In this document: in pieces, positions 1 to 8,393 of the stretch | Numbering within the stretch: the first letter of the stretch is position 1 | Layout: each line of letters begins with the position of its first letter | Assembly (NCBI RefSeq): GCF_900129305.1 | Contig: NZ_FQVB01000008.1 | Span: forward strand, 62,001-126,000 | Direction: 5' to 3' | Source: Desulfacinum infernum DSM 9756 | Lineage (GTDB): Bacteria; Desulfobacterota; Syntrophobacteria; Syntrophobacterales; DSM-9756 | DNA: 64,000 nt | The notes under the pieces: model-generated | Database searches by the model: none | What the model saw: only the letters and a program-made list of their open reading frames with translations | Told to the model about the DNA's origin: nothing | Position numbers and translations under genes: made by a program

Positions 1-584
1 TTCAGGTAGAAGGGTACATGGGCCCACAGGTTCAGAGCCCGAATTTCCAGGTGCGGTGCGGCTTCCAGGATGGACGCATGAATCGCGCTGGGGCCCTCGT
101 ATTCGGCGGGCAGACAGCCCCAGGCCTGCAGCCGGTTGTAGCCTTCCGGATCGTGGGCCAGCCCGGAGATGCGGATTTCATCGTAGAAGATCTGGTCGTA
201 AAGGCTGCCCAGAAGCAGAATTTCCCGGCACCCCCATTCCTTCAGCGTCTTGAGGAGCTGGACGCTGAACCGGCGCCAGCCCAGGGAGGGCTCCGTGCCG
301 ACCCCCAGGAAGAACGGGAGCCTGGAACCGTCGGTGGGCATGAAGGTCCGGAACTCCGGCCATTCCAGGTGTTGAACGCGCCCGTGGCGGATGACCACGT
401 GGGGGCGCAGTTCGGAGGTGTGCCAGTAGCCTTCCAAGTCCCACACGGCCACCTGCAGGCATGGCTCCAGGCGGTTGACCTCTTCCAGGATCCGTGAGCA
501 GAGCCCGCCTGCATCGGGCCATCCCGTAAAGCTTACAACCGCCCTCTCGGCGCGTAACTCGGGCACCAAAGGCGTCATCTCCAT
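1..584 (-). CDS. PAC2-family protein (C-terminus beyond window)
   Basis: The minus strand is open from an ATG at 584 to the left edge of the window, so the 3' end is missing. The product begins MEMTPLVPELRAERAVVSF and contains FTGWPDAGGLCSRILEEV, then FLGVGTEPSLGWRRFSVQLL and CREILLLGSLYDQIFYDEIR. This arrangement matches the PAC2/COG2047 family, named after the archaeal and eukaryotic proteasome assembly chaperone 2; the bacterial members have no settled function. A purine-rich GGACAGG lies just before the start, and a second ATG at 578 is possible. The gene faces away from nothing obvious on the left. The family assignment is fairly confident; function is unknown. Confidence 0.7.
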   Translation of the reverse strand, partial: MEMTPLVPELRAERAVVSFTGWPDAGGLCSRILEEVNRLEPCLQVAVWDLEGYWHTSELRPHVVIRHGRVQHLEWPEFRTFMPTDGSRLPFFLGVGTEPSLGWRRFSVQLLKTLKEWGCREILLLGSLYDQIFYDEIRISGLAHDPEGYNRLQAWGCLPAEYEGPSAIHASILEAAPHLEIRALNLWAHVPFYL

Positions 585-680
585 GGCCGACCTGTCCTTC
601 CTTCTCGCCCCCCGCCTGCCGGTGAAAGCCGGGGCCCTGCATGCCCGGCCCGTTGTGGACTCCCTTTAACCGATACCTTC

Positions 681-708
681 GTAGGGGCGGTTCGCGAACC
701 ACCCCTAC
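681..708. repeat. REP-like hairpin (GTAGGGGCGG type)
   Basis: An imperfect palindrome beginning GTAGGGGCGG and ending ACCCCTAC, with a short central TTCGCGAA, lies between two minus-strand genes. The same hairpin type recurs at about 5511, 17679 and in larger elements across the window, always outside genes. Confidence 0.7.
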
Positions 709-768
709 ACCCACCGCTCACCACCAGTAAACCCTCACGGGGCGATCTTTGTCCCCACGCCGGTCGCT

Positions 769-1440
769 TCACGCCGGAAGCGGAATCAGATTCAGGCGCC
801 GCAATTCTCTCAGGAGCACATTGCAGTCCCGGAAGACCCAGTGGGGTCCGGCGGCCCGAAGGGCGTCCATGCCCACCCGGCCGGAGGCGACTGCCGCGGT
901 GAAGGTTCCCACCCGGCGGCCCGTTTCGACGTCCAGCGGATGATCCCCCACCATGAGGGCCCGCTCCTTTTCCACACCCAGCAGGGCAAGCGCCCTTTCC
1001 AGGTGCTCCGGATGGGGCTTCACGTTTTTCACGTGATCCCGCGCCAGGAAGCAGGAACACAGCCGGTCGATGTCCGGAAAGACCTGCCGGACGGCCGAGC
1101 TGCAATTGCGGGTGATGACGGCCGTCGGCACGCCGCAGGCCTGCAAGTCCCTGAGGATGGTACGGGTGTAGGGAAAGAGCTTACCCCGCCGGGCAGCCTC
1201 CAGTTCCATGTCCACCACCAAGCCGTGGGCGGCTCTCCGGAAATCCTCCACCGTGCCGTCGGCCCCGGGTATCCGCCGGGCCAGATGTTCGATCCATTCC
1301 AGGGCGGGCATGGGCGAGGGACCCGGCCGCCGGTTCAGGTACGTTTCGGCCAAGGCGGCGATCCGCTCCTTCATGATGGAAAAATCCAGGTGCAGTTCCG
1401 CCAACGTGCCGTCGAAGTCAAAAATCAGGGCATGGATCAT
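769..1440 (-). CDS. HAD-family hydrolase (phosphoglycolate phosphatase-like)
   Basis: The 223-residue product opens with the HAD motif I, IFDFDGTLAEL (nucleophile Asp8, general acid Asp10). Motif II appears as TAVITRN, the motif III lysine in NVKPHPEHL, and motif IV in LMVGDHPLDVETGRRVG. A helical cap lies between motifs I and II, as in phosphoglycolate and pyrophosphatase-type members. All catalytic residues needed for a phosphatase are present. The substrate cannot be read from the sequence. It is transcribed divergently from the class IV aminotransferase at 1636, across a gap of about 195 bases. Confidence 0.85.
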   Translation of the reverse strand: MIHALIFDFDGTLAELHLDFSIMKERIAALAETYLNRRPGPSPMPALEWIEHLARRIPGADGTVEDFRRAAHGLVVDMELEAARRGKLFPYTRTILRDLQACGVPTAVITRNCSSAVRQVFPDIDRLCSCFLARDHVKNVKPHPEHLERALALLGVEKERALMVGDHPLDVETGRRVGTFTAAVASGRVGMDALRAAGPHWVFRDCNVLLRELRRLNLIPLPA

Positions 1441-1635
1441 GCCGTGCGTTTCCTTTCCTGTCTTCGCACCGTTTGCGTCTTCTTAACATCGCCCGCCGCG
1501 GTCTCCCAAGGACAAAATCCCAAGGACAAAATCCCAATGACGGCTTGCACATCGCAGGCCGCTTGTCTATTTTTAGGCGTTCTTTCGGACAAGGGCGGGT
1601 TCGATGTTTCTGGTGCTGCGAAGAGGGAGGATGGA
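1441..1635. other. Divergent intergenic region with a 14-bp tandem repeat
   Basis: This gap separates the divergent HAD and aminotransferase genes and should hold both promoters. The unit CAAGGACAAAATCC occurs twice in tandem at about 1507-1534. No convincing -35/-10 pair was identified. Confidence 0.4.
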
Positions 1636-2631
1636 ATGGGCGGGCAGGTGCCGCTTCTCAGTTTCGATGCCGCCGTCGATCGGTTGCTTCAAAAGAAGGA
1701 ATCCTATCACGCCAACTATCTGGCCATGTATTCTTCCTGGTTGGGCGGGATCCTAACCGACCCCCGCTTGATGGTGGTTCCCGTGGACGACCACCTGGTA
1801 CACCGGGGAGACGGTATTTTCGAGGCCTTCAAGTGCGTGGACGGCTTCCTCTATCTGCTGGACCGGCATTTGGACCGACTGGAACGATCCACTGCCATCG
1901 CGCAGCTCACCTGGCCGGTGGACCGAAGCCGCCTGGAGGACCTCATTAAGCAGACCGTTCGGGCGTCGGGAGCGCGGGAATGCCTGGTGCGGCTCTTCCT
2001 GTCGCGCGGTCCCGGGGGATTCACCACGGATCCCTACGAATGCCCGGCCAGCCAGCTTTATATCGTCATCACGCGCCTCAAACAGGCACCGGAAGAGAAG
2101 CTCACCAAGGGCGTCACCCTCAAGAGCAGCCACATTCCCATCAAGAAGTCCTATTTCGCCAGCGTCAAGAGCTGCAACTACCTCCCCAACGTGCTCATGA
2201 CCAAGGAAGCCCGGGATGCGGGCGTGGACTTCACCGTGTCCATCGACGAGAACGGCTTCCTGGGCGAAGGCGCCACGGAGAACGTGGGCATCGTGACTCG
2301 GGACAACCGATTTCTGGTGCCCCGGTTCGATCGCATTCTGCGGGGCACCACCGTGACGCGCATGTTGGAGCTGGCCCGGGAATTGGTGGAGAGAGGGGAG
2401 CTGGCCCAAGTGGGCGAGGCGGACATCCGGCCCGAAGATGCCTACCGGGCCGCGGAGATGATGACCTTCGGAACCACCTTCGATGTGCTTCCCATCGTCC
2501 AGTATGACGGGCATCCCATCGGGGACGGCGTGCCGGGTCCCTGGTTCCGCCGTTTTCGGGAAATGCTGCTCCGGGATATTCGATCCGGCCAAGGCGTGCG
2601 CACTCCCGTCTGGGACGAGCCGGCGGCTTAA
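1636..2631 (+). CDS. Aminotransferase class IV (branched-chain/D-amino acid type)
   Basis: The frame is open from further upstream, but the ATG at 1636 is preceded at 5 bases by GGGAGG and starts the family homology, giving 331 residues. Fold-type IV PLP enzymes are recognised by HRGDGIFEAFKCVDG in the N-terminal part, the Schiff-base lysine (Lys178 in SVKSCNYLPNVLM) and the phosphate-binding DENGFLGEGATENVG and GTTVTRMLEL segments. These enzymes transfer amino groups on branched-chain or D-amino acids, or cleave aminodeoxychorismate. The length, about 330 residues, is longer than most lyases of the PabC type and closer to IlvE-like proteins. The exact substrate is undecided. Confidence 0.85.
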   Translation: MGGQVPLLSFDAAVDRLLQKKESYHANYLAMYSSWLGGILTDPRLMVVPVDDHLVHRGDGIFEAFKCVDGFLYLLDRHLDRLERSTAIAQLTWPVDRSRLEDLIKQTVRASGARECLVRLFLSRGPGGFTTDPYECPASQLYIVITRLKQAPEEKLTKGVTLKSSHIPIKKSYFASVKSCNYLPNVLMTKEARDAGVDFTVSIDENGFLGEGATENVGIVTRDNRFLVPRFDRILRGTTVTRMLELARELVERGELAQVGEADIRPEDAYRAAEMMTFGTTFDVLPIVQYDGHPIGDGVPGPWFRRFREMLLRDIRSGQGVRTPVWDEPAA

Positions 2632-2657
2632 GTCGGACCCCAAGTGTCTATATCCTG

Positions 2658-2826
2658 AATTGGACGATTCTTTCACATGGACAGGTCCTCAAGGGCGGGC
2701 GTAAAGCCCGCCCCTTCAAAAACGCACGGACCCATTGGTAGGGGCGGGGTTTATCCCCGCCCGCTAATCACGCGGTGTAAGAGATACCCGAAGAAAAAAT
2801 CGCTCAGTTTGGGTATATGAAAAGGG
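2658..2826 (+). repeat. Family B interspersed repeat, copy 1
   Basis: The element starts near ATTGGACGATTCTTTC, carries a GGGCGGGCGTAAAGCCCGCC hairpin and a GGGGCGGGGTTTATCCCCGC hairpin about 30 bases later, and ends around AAAAAATCGCTCAG. The same order of landmarks is found at 49801-49963 in the same direction and at 36545-36690 inverted. Confidence 0.75.
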
Positions 2827-2840
2827 ACCTCGTTCCGTTC

Positions 2841-2940
2841 GTGCGCACGGCCTGTAGGGGCGAATGATCATTCGCCCCTACAGGGCTCTGCTTTCGGTGG
2901 GTTTCATCCTTCGTTGTCACGGGCCGTCCGTGATGGGGTC
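2841..2940. repeat. Family C interspersed repeat, copy 1 (perfect palindrome)
   Basis: A perfect 32-base palindrome at 2852-2883 has arms CTGTAGGGGCGAATGA. Shared flanks, GCGCACGGC before it and GGGCCGTCC GTGATGGGG after it, recur around the near-identical palindrome at 22441-22533. Confidence 0.75.
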
Positions 2941-3111
2941 AATGGGAACTGAAGCTGAACGTAGGGGCGGGCTTTAGGCCCGCCCTTCAGGGTCGCACCA
3001 TGGGAAAGAATCGCTCGGTATAGGGTGAGGACGAACCGAGGATTCCCGCCGGTTGATGAGAACGTTTTGGAAGGATCTGAAGGAGCGGCGCACGCCGCTC
3101 CACACAGCGGG

Positions 3112-3753
3112 ATGATGAGCATGAGCCGTAGCGACAAAAACCTTCTGGACCGGGTGGATCGGGCCTTCAGCCAGTCGCTGGAAGCGGTGGAGGGCCTGTG
3201 GCGATCCCAGGGGGCGGTGATCGTGGAGATGGCGCAGGTGGTGGCCGCTGCCTTCAAGGCCCACCGGCGCCTTTACATTTTCGGCAACGGCGGGAGCGCC
3301 GCCGATGCGCAGCACCTGGCGGCGGAATGCATCAACCGGTTCCAGATGGAACGGGCCCCTCTGCCGGCCGTGGCCCTGACGGTGGACACGTCCGTTCTCA
3401 CGAGCATCGCCAACGACTACGATTTCAAAGACGTCTTTCTCAAGCAGATCCAGGCGCTGGGGGAGGCCGGGGACGTGGCGCTGGGGCTCAGCACGAGCGG
3501 GCGCTCGGAGAACGTCCTTCGCGCCCTTCGCTGGGCCCGGGAACACGGACTTCATACATTGGGCTTCGCAGGCCGGGACAAGACGGACATGGACATCTAC
3601 TGCGACCGGATTCTCCATGTGCCGTCCCCTGTGACCGCGCGGGTTCAGGAAGGGCACATCGCGGCGGGCCACGTTCTGTGCGAGCTTATCGAGGTGCTCG
3701 TCTTTCGGCCCGACGAACCGAAGGCGGAAGAACCCGCCCCGGCCGCCTGTTGA
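3112..3753 (+). CDS. gmhA: D-sedoheptulose-7-phosphate isomerase
   Basis: The product is about 213 residues long and is a SIS-domain sugar isomerase. FGNGGSAADAQHLAAECINR, LTVDTSVLTSIANDYDFKDV, LGLSTSGRSENVLRAL and the C-terminal histidines in VQEGHIAAGHVLCELIE are GmhA hallmarks. GmhA converts sedoheptulose 7-phosphate to glycero-manno-heptose 7-phosphate, the first step of ADP-heptose synthesis for lipopolysaccharide inner core, in the cytoplasm. ATG codons at 3112, 3115 and 3121 are all possible starts, and none has a strong ribosome-binding site. The two following genes are close and probably co-transcribed. The region just upstream carries a repeat hairpin. Confidence 0.92.
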   Translation: MMSMSRSDKNLLDRVDRAFSQSLEAVEGLWRSQGAVIVEMAQVVAAAFKAHRRLYIFGNGGSAADAQHLAAECINRFQMERAPLPAVALTVDTSVLTSIANDYDFKDVFLKQIQALGEAGDVALGLSTSGRSENVLRALRWAREHGLHTLGFAGRDKTDMDIYCDRILHVPSPVTARVQEGHIAAGHVLCELIEVLVFRPDEPKAEEPAPAAC

Positions 3754-3780
3754 TGGACGAAAGGGGGACGGACCCAACCA

Positions 3781-4776
3781 ATGAAGCCCATATCCTTGGA
3801 AGGCATTCAAACCACCAGCCTTTTTGATCGGCCCAGCAAGGTGGCGGCCCAAGACCTGGGAAGGCCGTGGATTCCCGGGGGGAGCCTGGCGGATTTCCTG
3901 GCCTTTCTGCCGACTCAACTGGCGGCACGGGATCTGCGGGAGGCCGTGGGAGCCGTGGCCGCAGCCGTCCTGGGAGGCCGGACCGTCCTTCTGGGCATGG
4001 GAGCCCATCCCATCAAGGTGGGGCTCGCTCCGGTGATCATCGACGCCATGGAGACGGGAATCCTCAAGGGGCTGGCCCTGAACGGAGCCGGGGTGATCCA
4101 CGACGTGGAGATGGCCCTGGCGGGCAAGACGTCGGAAGACGTGGGTTCCCATCTGTCCCTGGGCCGTTTCGGTATGGCGCGGGAGACGGCGGAGTTCATC
4201 AACGGGGCGGTGAAGGAGAGGGCGGCCGACGGTCACGCGGGGTTCGGTGAGGCCGTGGGTCGGGCCTTGTTGAAGGCCGACCCGCCCCATGCGCGGTTCA
4301 GCATCCTGGCAGCGGCGGCCCGTTTGGGAATTCCGGTGACCGTGCACGTGGCTATGGGCACGGACATCATCCACATGCACCCGTCCATGGACGGCGCGGC
4401 GGCAGGGGCGGCCAGCCACTACGACTTCCGGGTCTTCTGCCGACTGGTGACCACGCTCCGGAAGGGGGTCTACATCAACCTGGGATCGGCGGTGGTGCTG
4501 CCAGAAGTCTTTCTCAAGGCCGTGAGCGTGGCCGCCAATCTGGGACACGATCTTTCCGGGATCACCACCATCAACATGGACTTCATGCGCCACTACCGGC
4601 CACACGTGAACGTGGTGGAGCGGCCCACGGCGGGAAGGGGAAGGGGATACAGTTTCGTGGGCCATCATGAAATCCTCTTCCCCCTCTTTTGTGCGGCCGT
4701 AAAGGAGGCGGTGGCGGCCCAAGGGGGCTCCGCTTCCACCGCAATTCCAGACGGTTCCCTTGGGGAAGGGACATAG
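3781..4776 (+). CDS. Conserved protein of unknown function, faintly deoxyhypusine synthase-like
   Basis: The 331-residue protein has no signal peptide or clear membrane segment. Striking blocks are LLGMGAHPIKVGLAPVIIDAM, ALNGAGVIHDVEMALAGKTS, GRFGMARETAEFINGAVKE, VAMGTDIIHMHPSMDGAAAG and VYINLGSAVVLPEVFLKA. Such glycine-rich blocks suggest a Rossmann-like nucleotide-binding enzyme, and their order is weakly reminiscent of deoxyhypusine synthase. I do not recognise a characterised family, so no reaction is given. It starts 27 bases after gmhA and is followed after 9 bases by the cyclophilin-like gene, suggesting one transcript with a heptose-isomerase gene. Confidence 0.75.
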   Translation: MKPISLEGIQTTSLFDRPSKVAAQDLGRPWIPGGSLADFLAFLPTQLAARDLREAVGAVAAAVLGGRTVLLGMGAHPIKVGLAPVIIDAMETGILKGLALNGAGVIHDVEMALAGKTSEDVGSHLSLGRFGMARETAEFINGAVKERAADGHAGFGEAVGRALLKADPPHARFSILAAAARLGIPVTVHVAMGTDIIHMHPSMDGAAAGAASHYDFRVFCRLVTTLRKGVYINLGSAVVLPEVFLKAVSVAANLGHDLSGITTINMDFMRHYRPHVNVVERPTAGRGRGYSFVGHHEILFPLFCAAVKEAVAAQGGSASTAIPDGSLGEGT

Positions 4777-4785
4777 GAGGACGCC

Positions 4786-5163
4786 ATGCCCACCAAGATT
4801 CGCATCGAAGCGCCCGGGATCATGATGGACGCCCTGTTGAACGATTCCCCCACGGCCCGTCGCATTGCCGAGGCCTTGCCCCTGGAGGCGGAGGCCAACA
4901 CCTGGGGGGAGGAGATCTACTTCGCCATTCCCGTTTCCGAACCGCTCTCGGAAGACGCGCGGGAAGTGGTGGAACGGGGAGACCTGGGCTACTGGCCCAC
5001 CGGGAAGGCCTTCTGCATCTTTTTCGGTCCCACGCCCATGAGCCGCGGGGACGAGATTCGCCCGGCCAGCGCCGTGAACGTCGTCGGGCGGGTGTGCGGA
5101 GACCCCGGGGTCTTCAAGTCCGTGCGGGACGGGGATCTTGTTCGGATCGTGGCGGCGTCTTAA
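4786..5163 (+). CDS. Cyclophilin-like fold protein (DUF369/COG2164 type)
   Basis: This 125-residue protein begins MPTKIRIEAPGIMMDALLN and includes NTWGEEIYFAIPV, GDLGYWPTGKAFCIFFGPTP and ASAVNVVGRVCGD. The pattern TWGEEIYF...GDLGYWP...FCIFFGPTP is typical of small prokaryotic proteins with a cyclophilin-like barrel of unknown substrate. A strong GGAGGACGCC precedes the start, and the gene follows the unknown 331-residue gene by 9 bases, so the two are likely translated from one message. No prolyl isomerase activity can be claimed from sequence alone. Confidence 0.75.
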   Translation: MPTKIRIEAPGIMMDALLNDSPTARRIAEALPLEAEANTWGEEIYFAIPVSEPLSEDAREVVERGDLGYWPTGKAFCIFFGPTPMSRGDEIRPASAVNVVGRVCGDPGVFKSVRDGDLVRIVAAS

Positions 5164-5219
5164 GATAGGACCGCGCCCCATGGGGGCGGCACAATTCGTT
5201 GCAGCGAGGTGAAACGATC

Positions 5220-5453
5220 ATGCCCATCTACGAGTTCGAATGTTCCAAATGTGCGGAAAAATTCGAGTGTCTCGTCTTTCGAAGCGATGAGAGGGTTTCC
5301 TGCCCGTCTTGCGGCTCCCAGGAGGCCCAACGGGTCATGTCCGTCTTCGGCTTCAAGAGCGGGGGTGACAAGGGCGCGGCCAGCAGCCGCATGGGCTCCG
5401 GGGCCTCTTCCTGTTCCGGCTGCGCCGGCGGCAGTTGCGCCACCTGCCATTAG
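5220..5453 (+). CDS. FmdB-family zinc ribbon protein
   Basis: The ATG at 5220 follows GAGGTGA at a good distance and begins MPIYEFECSKCAEKFECLVF, the standard FmdB/CxxC_CxxC start. Two CxxC pairs (CSKC and CPSCG) would bind one zinc ion. The C-terminal half is serine/glycine-rich and ends with cysteines in SCSGCAGGSCATCH. Members of this family were named after a putative regulator of formamidase or amidase genes, but most are uncharacterised. The gene is 57 bases after the cyclophilin-like gene and may end that transcript. Confidence 0.88.
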   Translation: MPIYEFECSKCAEKFECLVFRSDERVSCPSCGSQEAQRVMSVFGFKSGGDKGAASSRMGSGASSCSGCAGGSCATCH

Positions 5454-5919
5454 GATCCTGTGCAAGGCCGTTCTTTTGGGAATGGATGGATGAGGTGCCG
5501 CGATTTCTGGAGGGGCGGTTCGCAAACCGCCCCTACCGCCAACGTCCACCATCTCTAGGAGCTTGTCCGACAATGGCTCTCCGAGACGAGAGCCCGGGCG
5601 ATGGCCCCTCTTTTCGTAGTCGCAGGGCTTTAGCGCCGCGGAAAAGGGCATTCGTAACTCATTGAAACGAAAAGAAATGCTCGATGGCCCATCCAACGTT
5701 CGGGGGTTCACCCGCAGCCCTAAAGGGCTGCGCTACGAGAAACGAGATCATCCGCGACGTTTTCGGACAGCCTCTTTAGGTCTTCGCCCTTGCGGGGATG
5801 ACGGAAAGTCCATCCGGGGGAAGATCCAAAGGGCCAAATCCCGTCACTCGGCCGGGGATGAAAGCGAAAGTCGGCGCCCGAGGCTCCTGATGAGCCTCGC
5901 CATTTAAGAAAGGGGATTC
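5454..5919. other. Gene-free stretch before hemC
   Basis: No supported gene is present in these 466 bases. They contain a GGGGCGGTTCGCAAACCGCC hairpin near 5513-5534, a complete family A element (5557-5775), and a stretch with GCGGGGATGAC that also occurs near 8786. hemC's ribosome-binding site AAAGGGG lies at the end. Confidence 0.65.
5557..5775 (-). repeat. Family A MITE-like repeat, copy 1
   Basis: The left end reads AGGAGCTTGTCCGACAA and the right end TTTTCGGACAGCCTC, forming terminal inverted repeats. Inside are the hairpins near 5615-5640 (CGTAGTCGCAGGGCTTTAGC) and 5716-5740 (CGCAGCCCTAAAGGGCTGCG). The order of the hairpins matches copies at 8394 and 54311 and is inverted in those at 42051 and 52158. 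Confidence 0.75.
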
Positions 5920-6852
5920 GTGCGGAACACCCTCGTCATTGGAACGCGCGGGAGCTTGTTGGCTCTCCGGCAAAGTGAGATGATCAAGGACCTCCTGGAG
6001 GCTCGCTGGCCCGACCTTCGGGTGAGTCTGGAGATCATCAAGACCACCGGGGACAAAATCCTGGACGTGCCCCTGGCCAAAGTGGGCGGCAAAGGGCTTT
6101 TCGTCAAGGAGATCGAAGAGGCCCTCCTGGACGGTCGGGTGGACCTGGCCGTCCACAGCATGAAAGACGTGCCGTCCGAACTGCCCGGTCCCTTGGAGCT
6201 GGCCGTGGTGCCAGCCAGGGAAGATCCACGGGACGTGCTGGTCTCCGAGCGGTTTCCGAGCCTGGAGGATCTTCCCCGAGGGGCCGTGGTGGGGACCAGC
6301 AGTCTGCGCCGTGCGGCGCAGCTTCTGGCCCTGCGGCCGGATCTGCGGATCGAGAACCTTCGGGGAAACCTGGACACGCGCCTTCGCAAGGTCCGGGAAG
6401 GCCTCTACGATGCCGTCGTGCTGGCGGCGGCGGGCCTCCATCGCATGGGCTGGCGGGACCGCGTTGCCAGTTACCTGGACCCGGATCTTTTCGTGCCGGC
6501 CATCGGCCAGGGGGCCCTGGGGCTGGAGATTCGAAAAGACGATGATGACGTGCGCCGCCTTCTCGCTCCCCTGCATGATGAGTCCACCGCCCGGGCCGTG
6601 GCGGCGGAACGGGCCTTTCTGCACACCCTGGAAGGCGGCTGTCAGGTGCCCATTGCAGGCCATGCGACAGCGTCCCAAAACGGCGTGCTGCTGACGGGCC
6701 TGGTGGCTTCCCTGGACGGGCGGACCGTCTATCGGCAGACGGCCTCGGCGCCGCCGGGAGAAGAAGAAGCCGCGGGGCGCGATCTGGCCCGCCGGCTCCT
6801 GGATGCGGGGGCCCGCAAGATCCTGGAATCGGTCTACAATGCTTCCTGCTGA
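5920..6852 (+). CDS. hemC: Porphobilinogen deaminase (hydroxymethylbilane synthase)
   Basis: Translation starts at a GTG (5920), 6 bases after AAAGGGG. The 310-residue product begins RNTLVIGTRGSLLALRQSE and includes KTTGDKILDVPLAKVGGKGL, DLAVHSMKDVP, VVGTSSLRRAAQLLALRPDL and AIGQGALGLEIR. Cys241 in LEGGCQVPIAGHA is the attachment site for the dipyrromethane cofactor. The enzyme joins four porphobilinogen molecules into hydroxymethylbilane in the cytoplasm. The next gene encodes the following two steps, and its reading frame begins within or just after the end of hemC, so translation is likely coupled. Confidence 0.96.
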   Translation: MRNTLVIGTRGSLLALRQSEMIKDLLEARWPDLRVSLEIIKTTGDKILDVPLAKVGGKGLFVKEIEEALLDGRVDLAVHSMKDVPSELPGPLELAVVPAREDPRDVLVSERFPSLEDLPRGAVVGTSSLRRAAQLLALRPDLRIENLRGNLDTRLRKVREGLYDAVVLAAAGLHRMGWRDRVASYLDPDLFVPAIGQGALGLEIRKDDDDVRRLLAPLHDESTARAVAAERAFLHTLEGGCQVPIAGHATASQNGVLLTGLVASLDGRTVYRQTASAPPGEEEAAGRDLARRLLDAGARKILESVYNASC

Positions 6853-6865
6853 TCGCGAGGACGAT

Positions 6866-8383
6866 GTGAAAAAGGGAAAGGTCTATCTGGTGGGTGCGGG
6901 ACCCGGGGATCCGGGTCTTTTTACGTTGCGGGGCTTGGAAGTCCTTCGGCGGGCCGAGGTGGTCATCTATGACTTTTTGGCCAACGAAGAGCTGCTCTCT
7001 TTTGCTCCGCCCCATGCCGACAGAATCTATGTGGGAAAAAAGGGCGGGGACCACACCTTGAGCCAGGACGGGATCAACCGGCTCCTGGTGGAAAAGGGCC
7101 GGCACCACGTGGTGGTTCGGCTCAAAGGGGGAGATCCCTTCGTGTTCGGCCGGGGCGGTGAGGAAGCCCAGGAACTGGTGGCGGCCGGCATCGACTTCGA
7201 GGTGGTTCCCGGAGTTACCGCCGCCGTGGCAGTCCCCGCCTATGCCGGCATTCCCCTGTCCCATCGGGACTTTACGGCGTCCATGGCCTTCATCACCGGG
7301 CACGAACGGGCCGATTCCCGGGAGTCCAAGATCGACTGGTCCAAGCTGGCCACGGCCGTGGGAACCCTCGTCTTTTTCATGGGTGTGAAGAACCTTCCGG
7401 ACATCACGGCGCGCCTCATGGAGCACGGCCGGTCCCCGGAAACGCCCGTGGCGGTGATCCGTTGGGGCACCACGCCCGAGCAGCGGACGGTGACGGGAAC
7501 CTTGGGCGACGTGGTGGACCGGGTGCGGGAAGCGGGCCTGAAGCCGCCGGCGCTCATCGTGGTGGGTGAAGTGGTTCGGCTTCGGGATCAGCTCAACTGG
7601 TTCGAACGGCGCCCGCTGTTCGGGCGCACTGTTTTGGTGACGCGGGCCCGACAGCAGGCCAGCGACTTCAAAAGGCTTCTGGAGGAGAAAGGAGCCCGGT
7701 GCGTGGAGTTTCCCACCATCCGGATCGCCCCCCCGGAGAGCTGGGAGCCGCTGGACCGGGCCTTGTCGGAACTCCAGACCTATGACTGGGTCATTTTCAC
7801 CAGTGTGAACGGCGTGCGCTTCTTCATGGAAAGGCTTTTCGAGGCGGGGAAGGACGTTCGCGCCCTGGCCGGCGTGAAGCTGGCCGCCATCGGCCCCAAG
7901 ACGGCCGAGGCCTTGGAGGCAAGGGGCCTGAGACTGGACGTGGTTCCCGGCGAATACCGCGCCGAAGGCATCCTGCAGGCCATGGGGGCGGATTCGGTCC
8001 AAGGGGCCCGCATTCTTCTTCCCCGCGCCAAGGTGGCCCGGGATGTGCTCCCCGAAACGCTCCGAAAGTGGGGCGCCCTCGTGGACGTGGTGCCCGCCTA
8101 CGAGACGGTGCTGCCTACGGAAGGGGCCGACCGAGTGGCGGAAATGCTCCGGGAAGGCCGCGTGGACGTGGTCACCTTCACCTCCTCCTCCACGGTGACC
8201 AACTTCCTCCATGTCTTCGAGGCCCACGACCCGTTGAAGCTTCTGGAAAAGACGACCGTGGCCTGTATCGGCCCCATTACGGCCGACACGGCCCGCGGCC
8301 GGGGAGTTCCCGTGCACGTGGTGGCCGAGGAATACACCATCCCCGGCCTGGTCCAGGCCCTGTGCGATTACCTGGCCTGCTGA
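6866..8383 (+). CDS. cobA-hemD: Uroporphyrinogen-III C-methyltransferase / uroporphyrinogen-III synthase fusion
   Basis: The GTG at 6866 follows GCGAGG and opens directly into KKGKVYLVGAGPGDPGLFTL; an ATG at 6839 inside the hemC end is an alternative. Residues 1 to about 245 form the CobA methyltransferase, with GDPFVFGRGGEEAQE, VVPGVTAAVAVPAYAGIPLSHR and ASMAFITGH. Residues from about 255 form the HemD cyclase, starting GRTVLVTRARQQASDFKRLL and containing DWVIFTSVNGVRFF and VVTFTSSSTVTNFL. The fused enzyme closes hydroxymethylbilane to uroporphyrinogen III and methylates it to precorrin-2, directing flux to sirohaem and corrinoids. Such fusions are common in sulfate reducers and clostridia. 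Adjacent hemC supplies the substrate. Confidence 0.94.
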   Translation: MKKGKVYLVGAGPGDPGLFTLRGLEVLRRAEVVIYDFLANEELLSFAPPHADRIYVGKKGGDHTLSQDGINRLLVEKGRHHVVVRLKGGDPFVFGRGGEEAQELVAAGIDFEVVPGVTAAVAVPAYAGIPLSHRDFTASMAFITGHERADSRESKIDWSKLATAVGTLVFFMGVKNLPDITARLMEHGRSPETPVAVIRWGTTPEQRTVTGTLGDVVDRVREAGLKPPALIVVGEVVRLRDQLNWFERRPLFGRTVLVTRARQQASDFKRLLEEKGARCVEFPTIRIAPPESWEPLDRALSELQTYDWVIFTSVNGVRFFMERLFEAGKDVRALAGVKLAAIGPKTAEALEARGLRLDVVPGEYRAEGILQAMGADSVQGARILLPRAKVARDVLPETLRKWGALVDVVPAYETVLPTEGADRVAEMLREGRVDVVTFTSSSTVTNFLHVFEAHDPLKLLEKTTVACIGPITADTARGRGVPVHVVAEEYTIPGLVQALCDYLAC

Positions 8384-8393
8384 GACCCGCCGG

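Larger units (their letters stand above)
2632..3111. other. Gene-free stretch packed with hairpin repeats
   Basis: These 480 bases contain no supported gene. They hold a family B repeat (2658-2826), a family C repeat with a perfect 32-bp palindrome (2841-2940) and a further GGGCGGGC/GCCCGCCC hairpin at 2965-2985 whose right flank, through CGCACCATGGGAAAGAA, is repeated near 36680. Confidence 0.7.
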
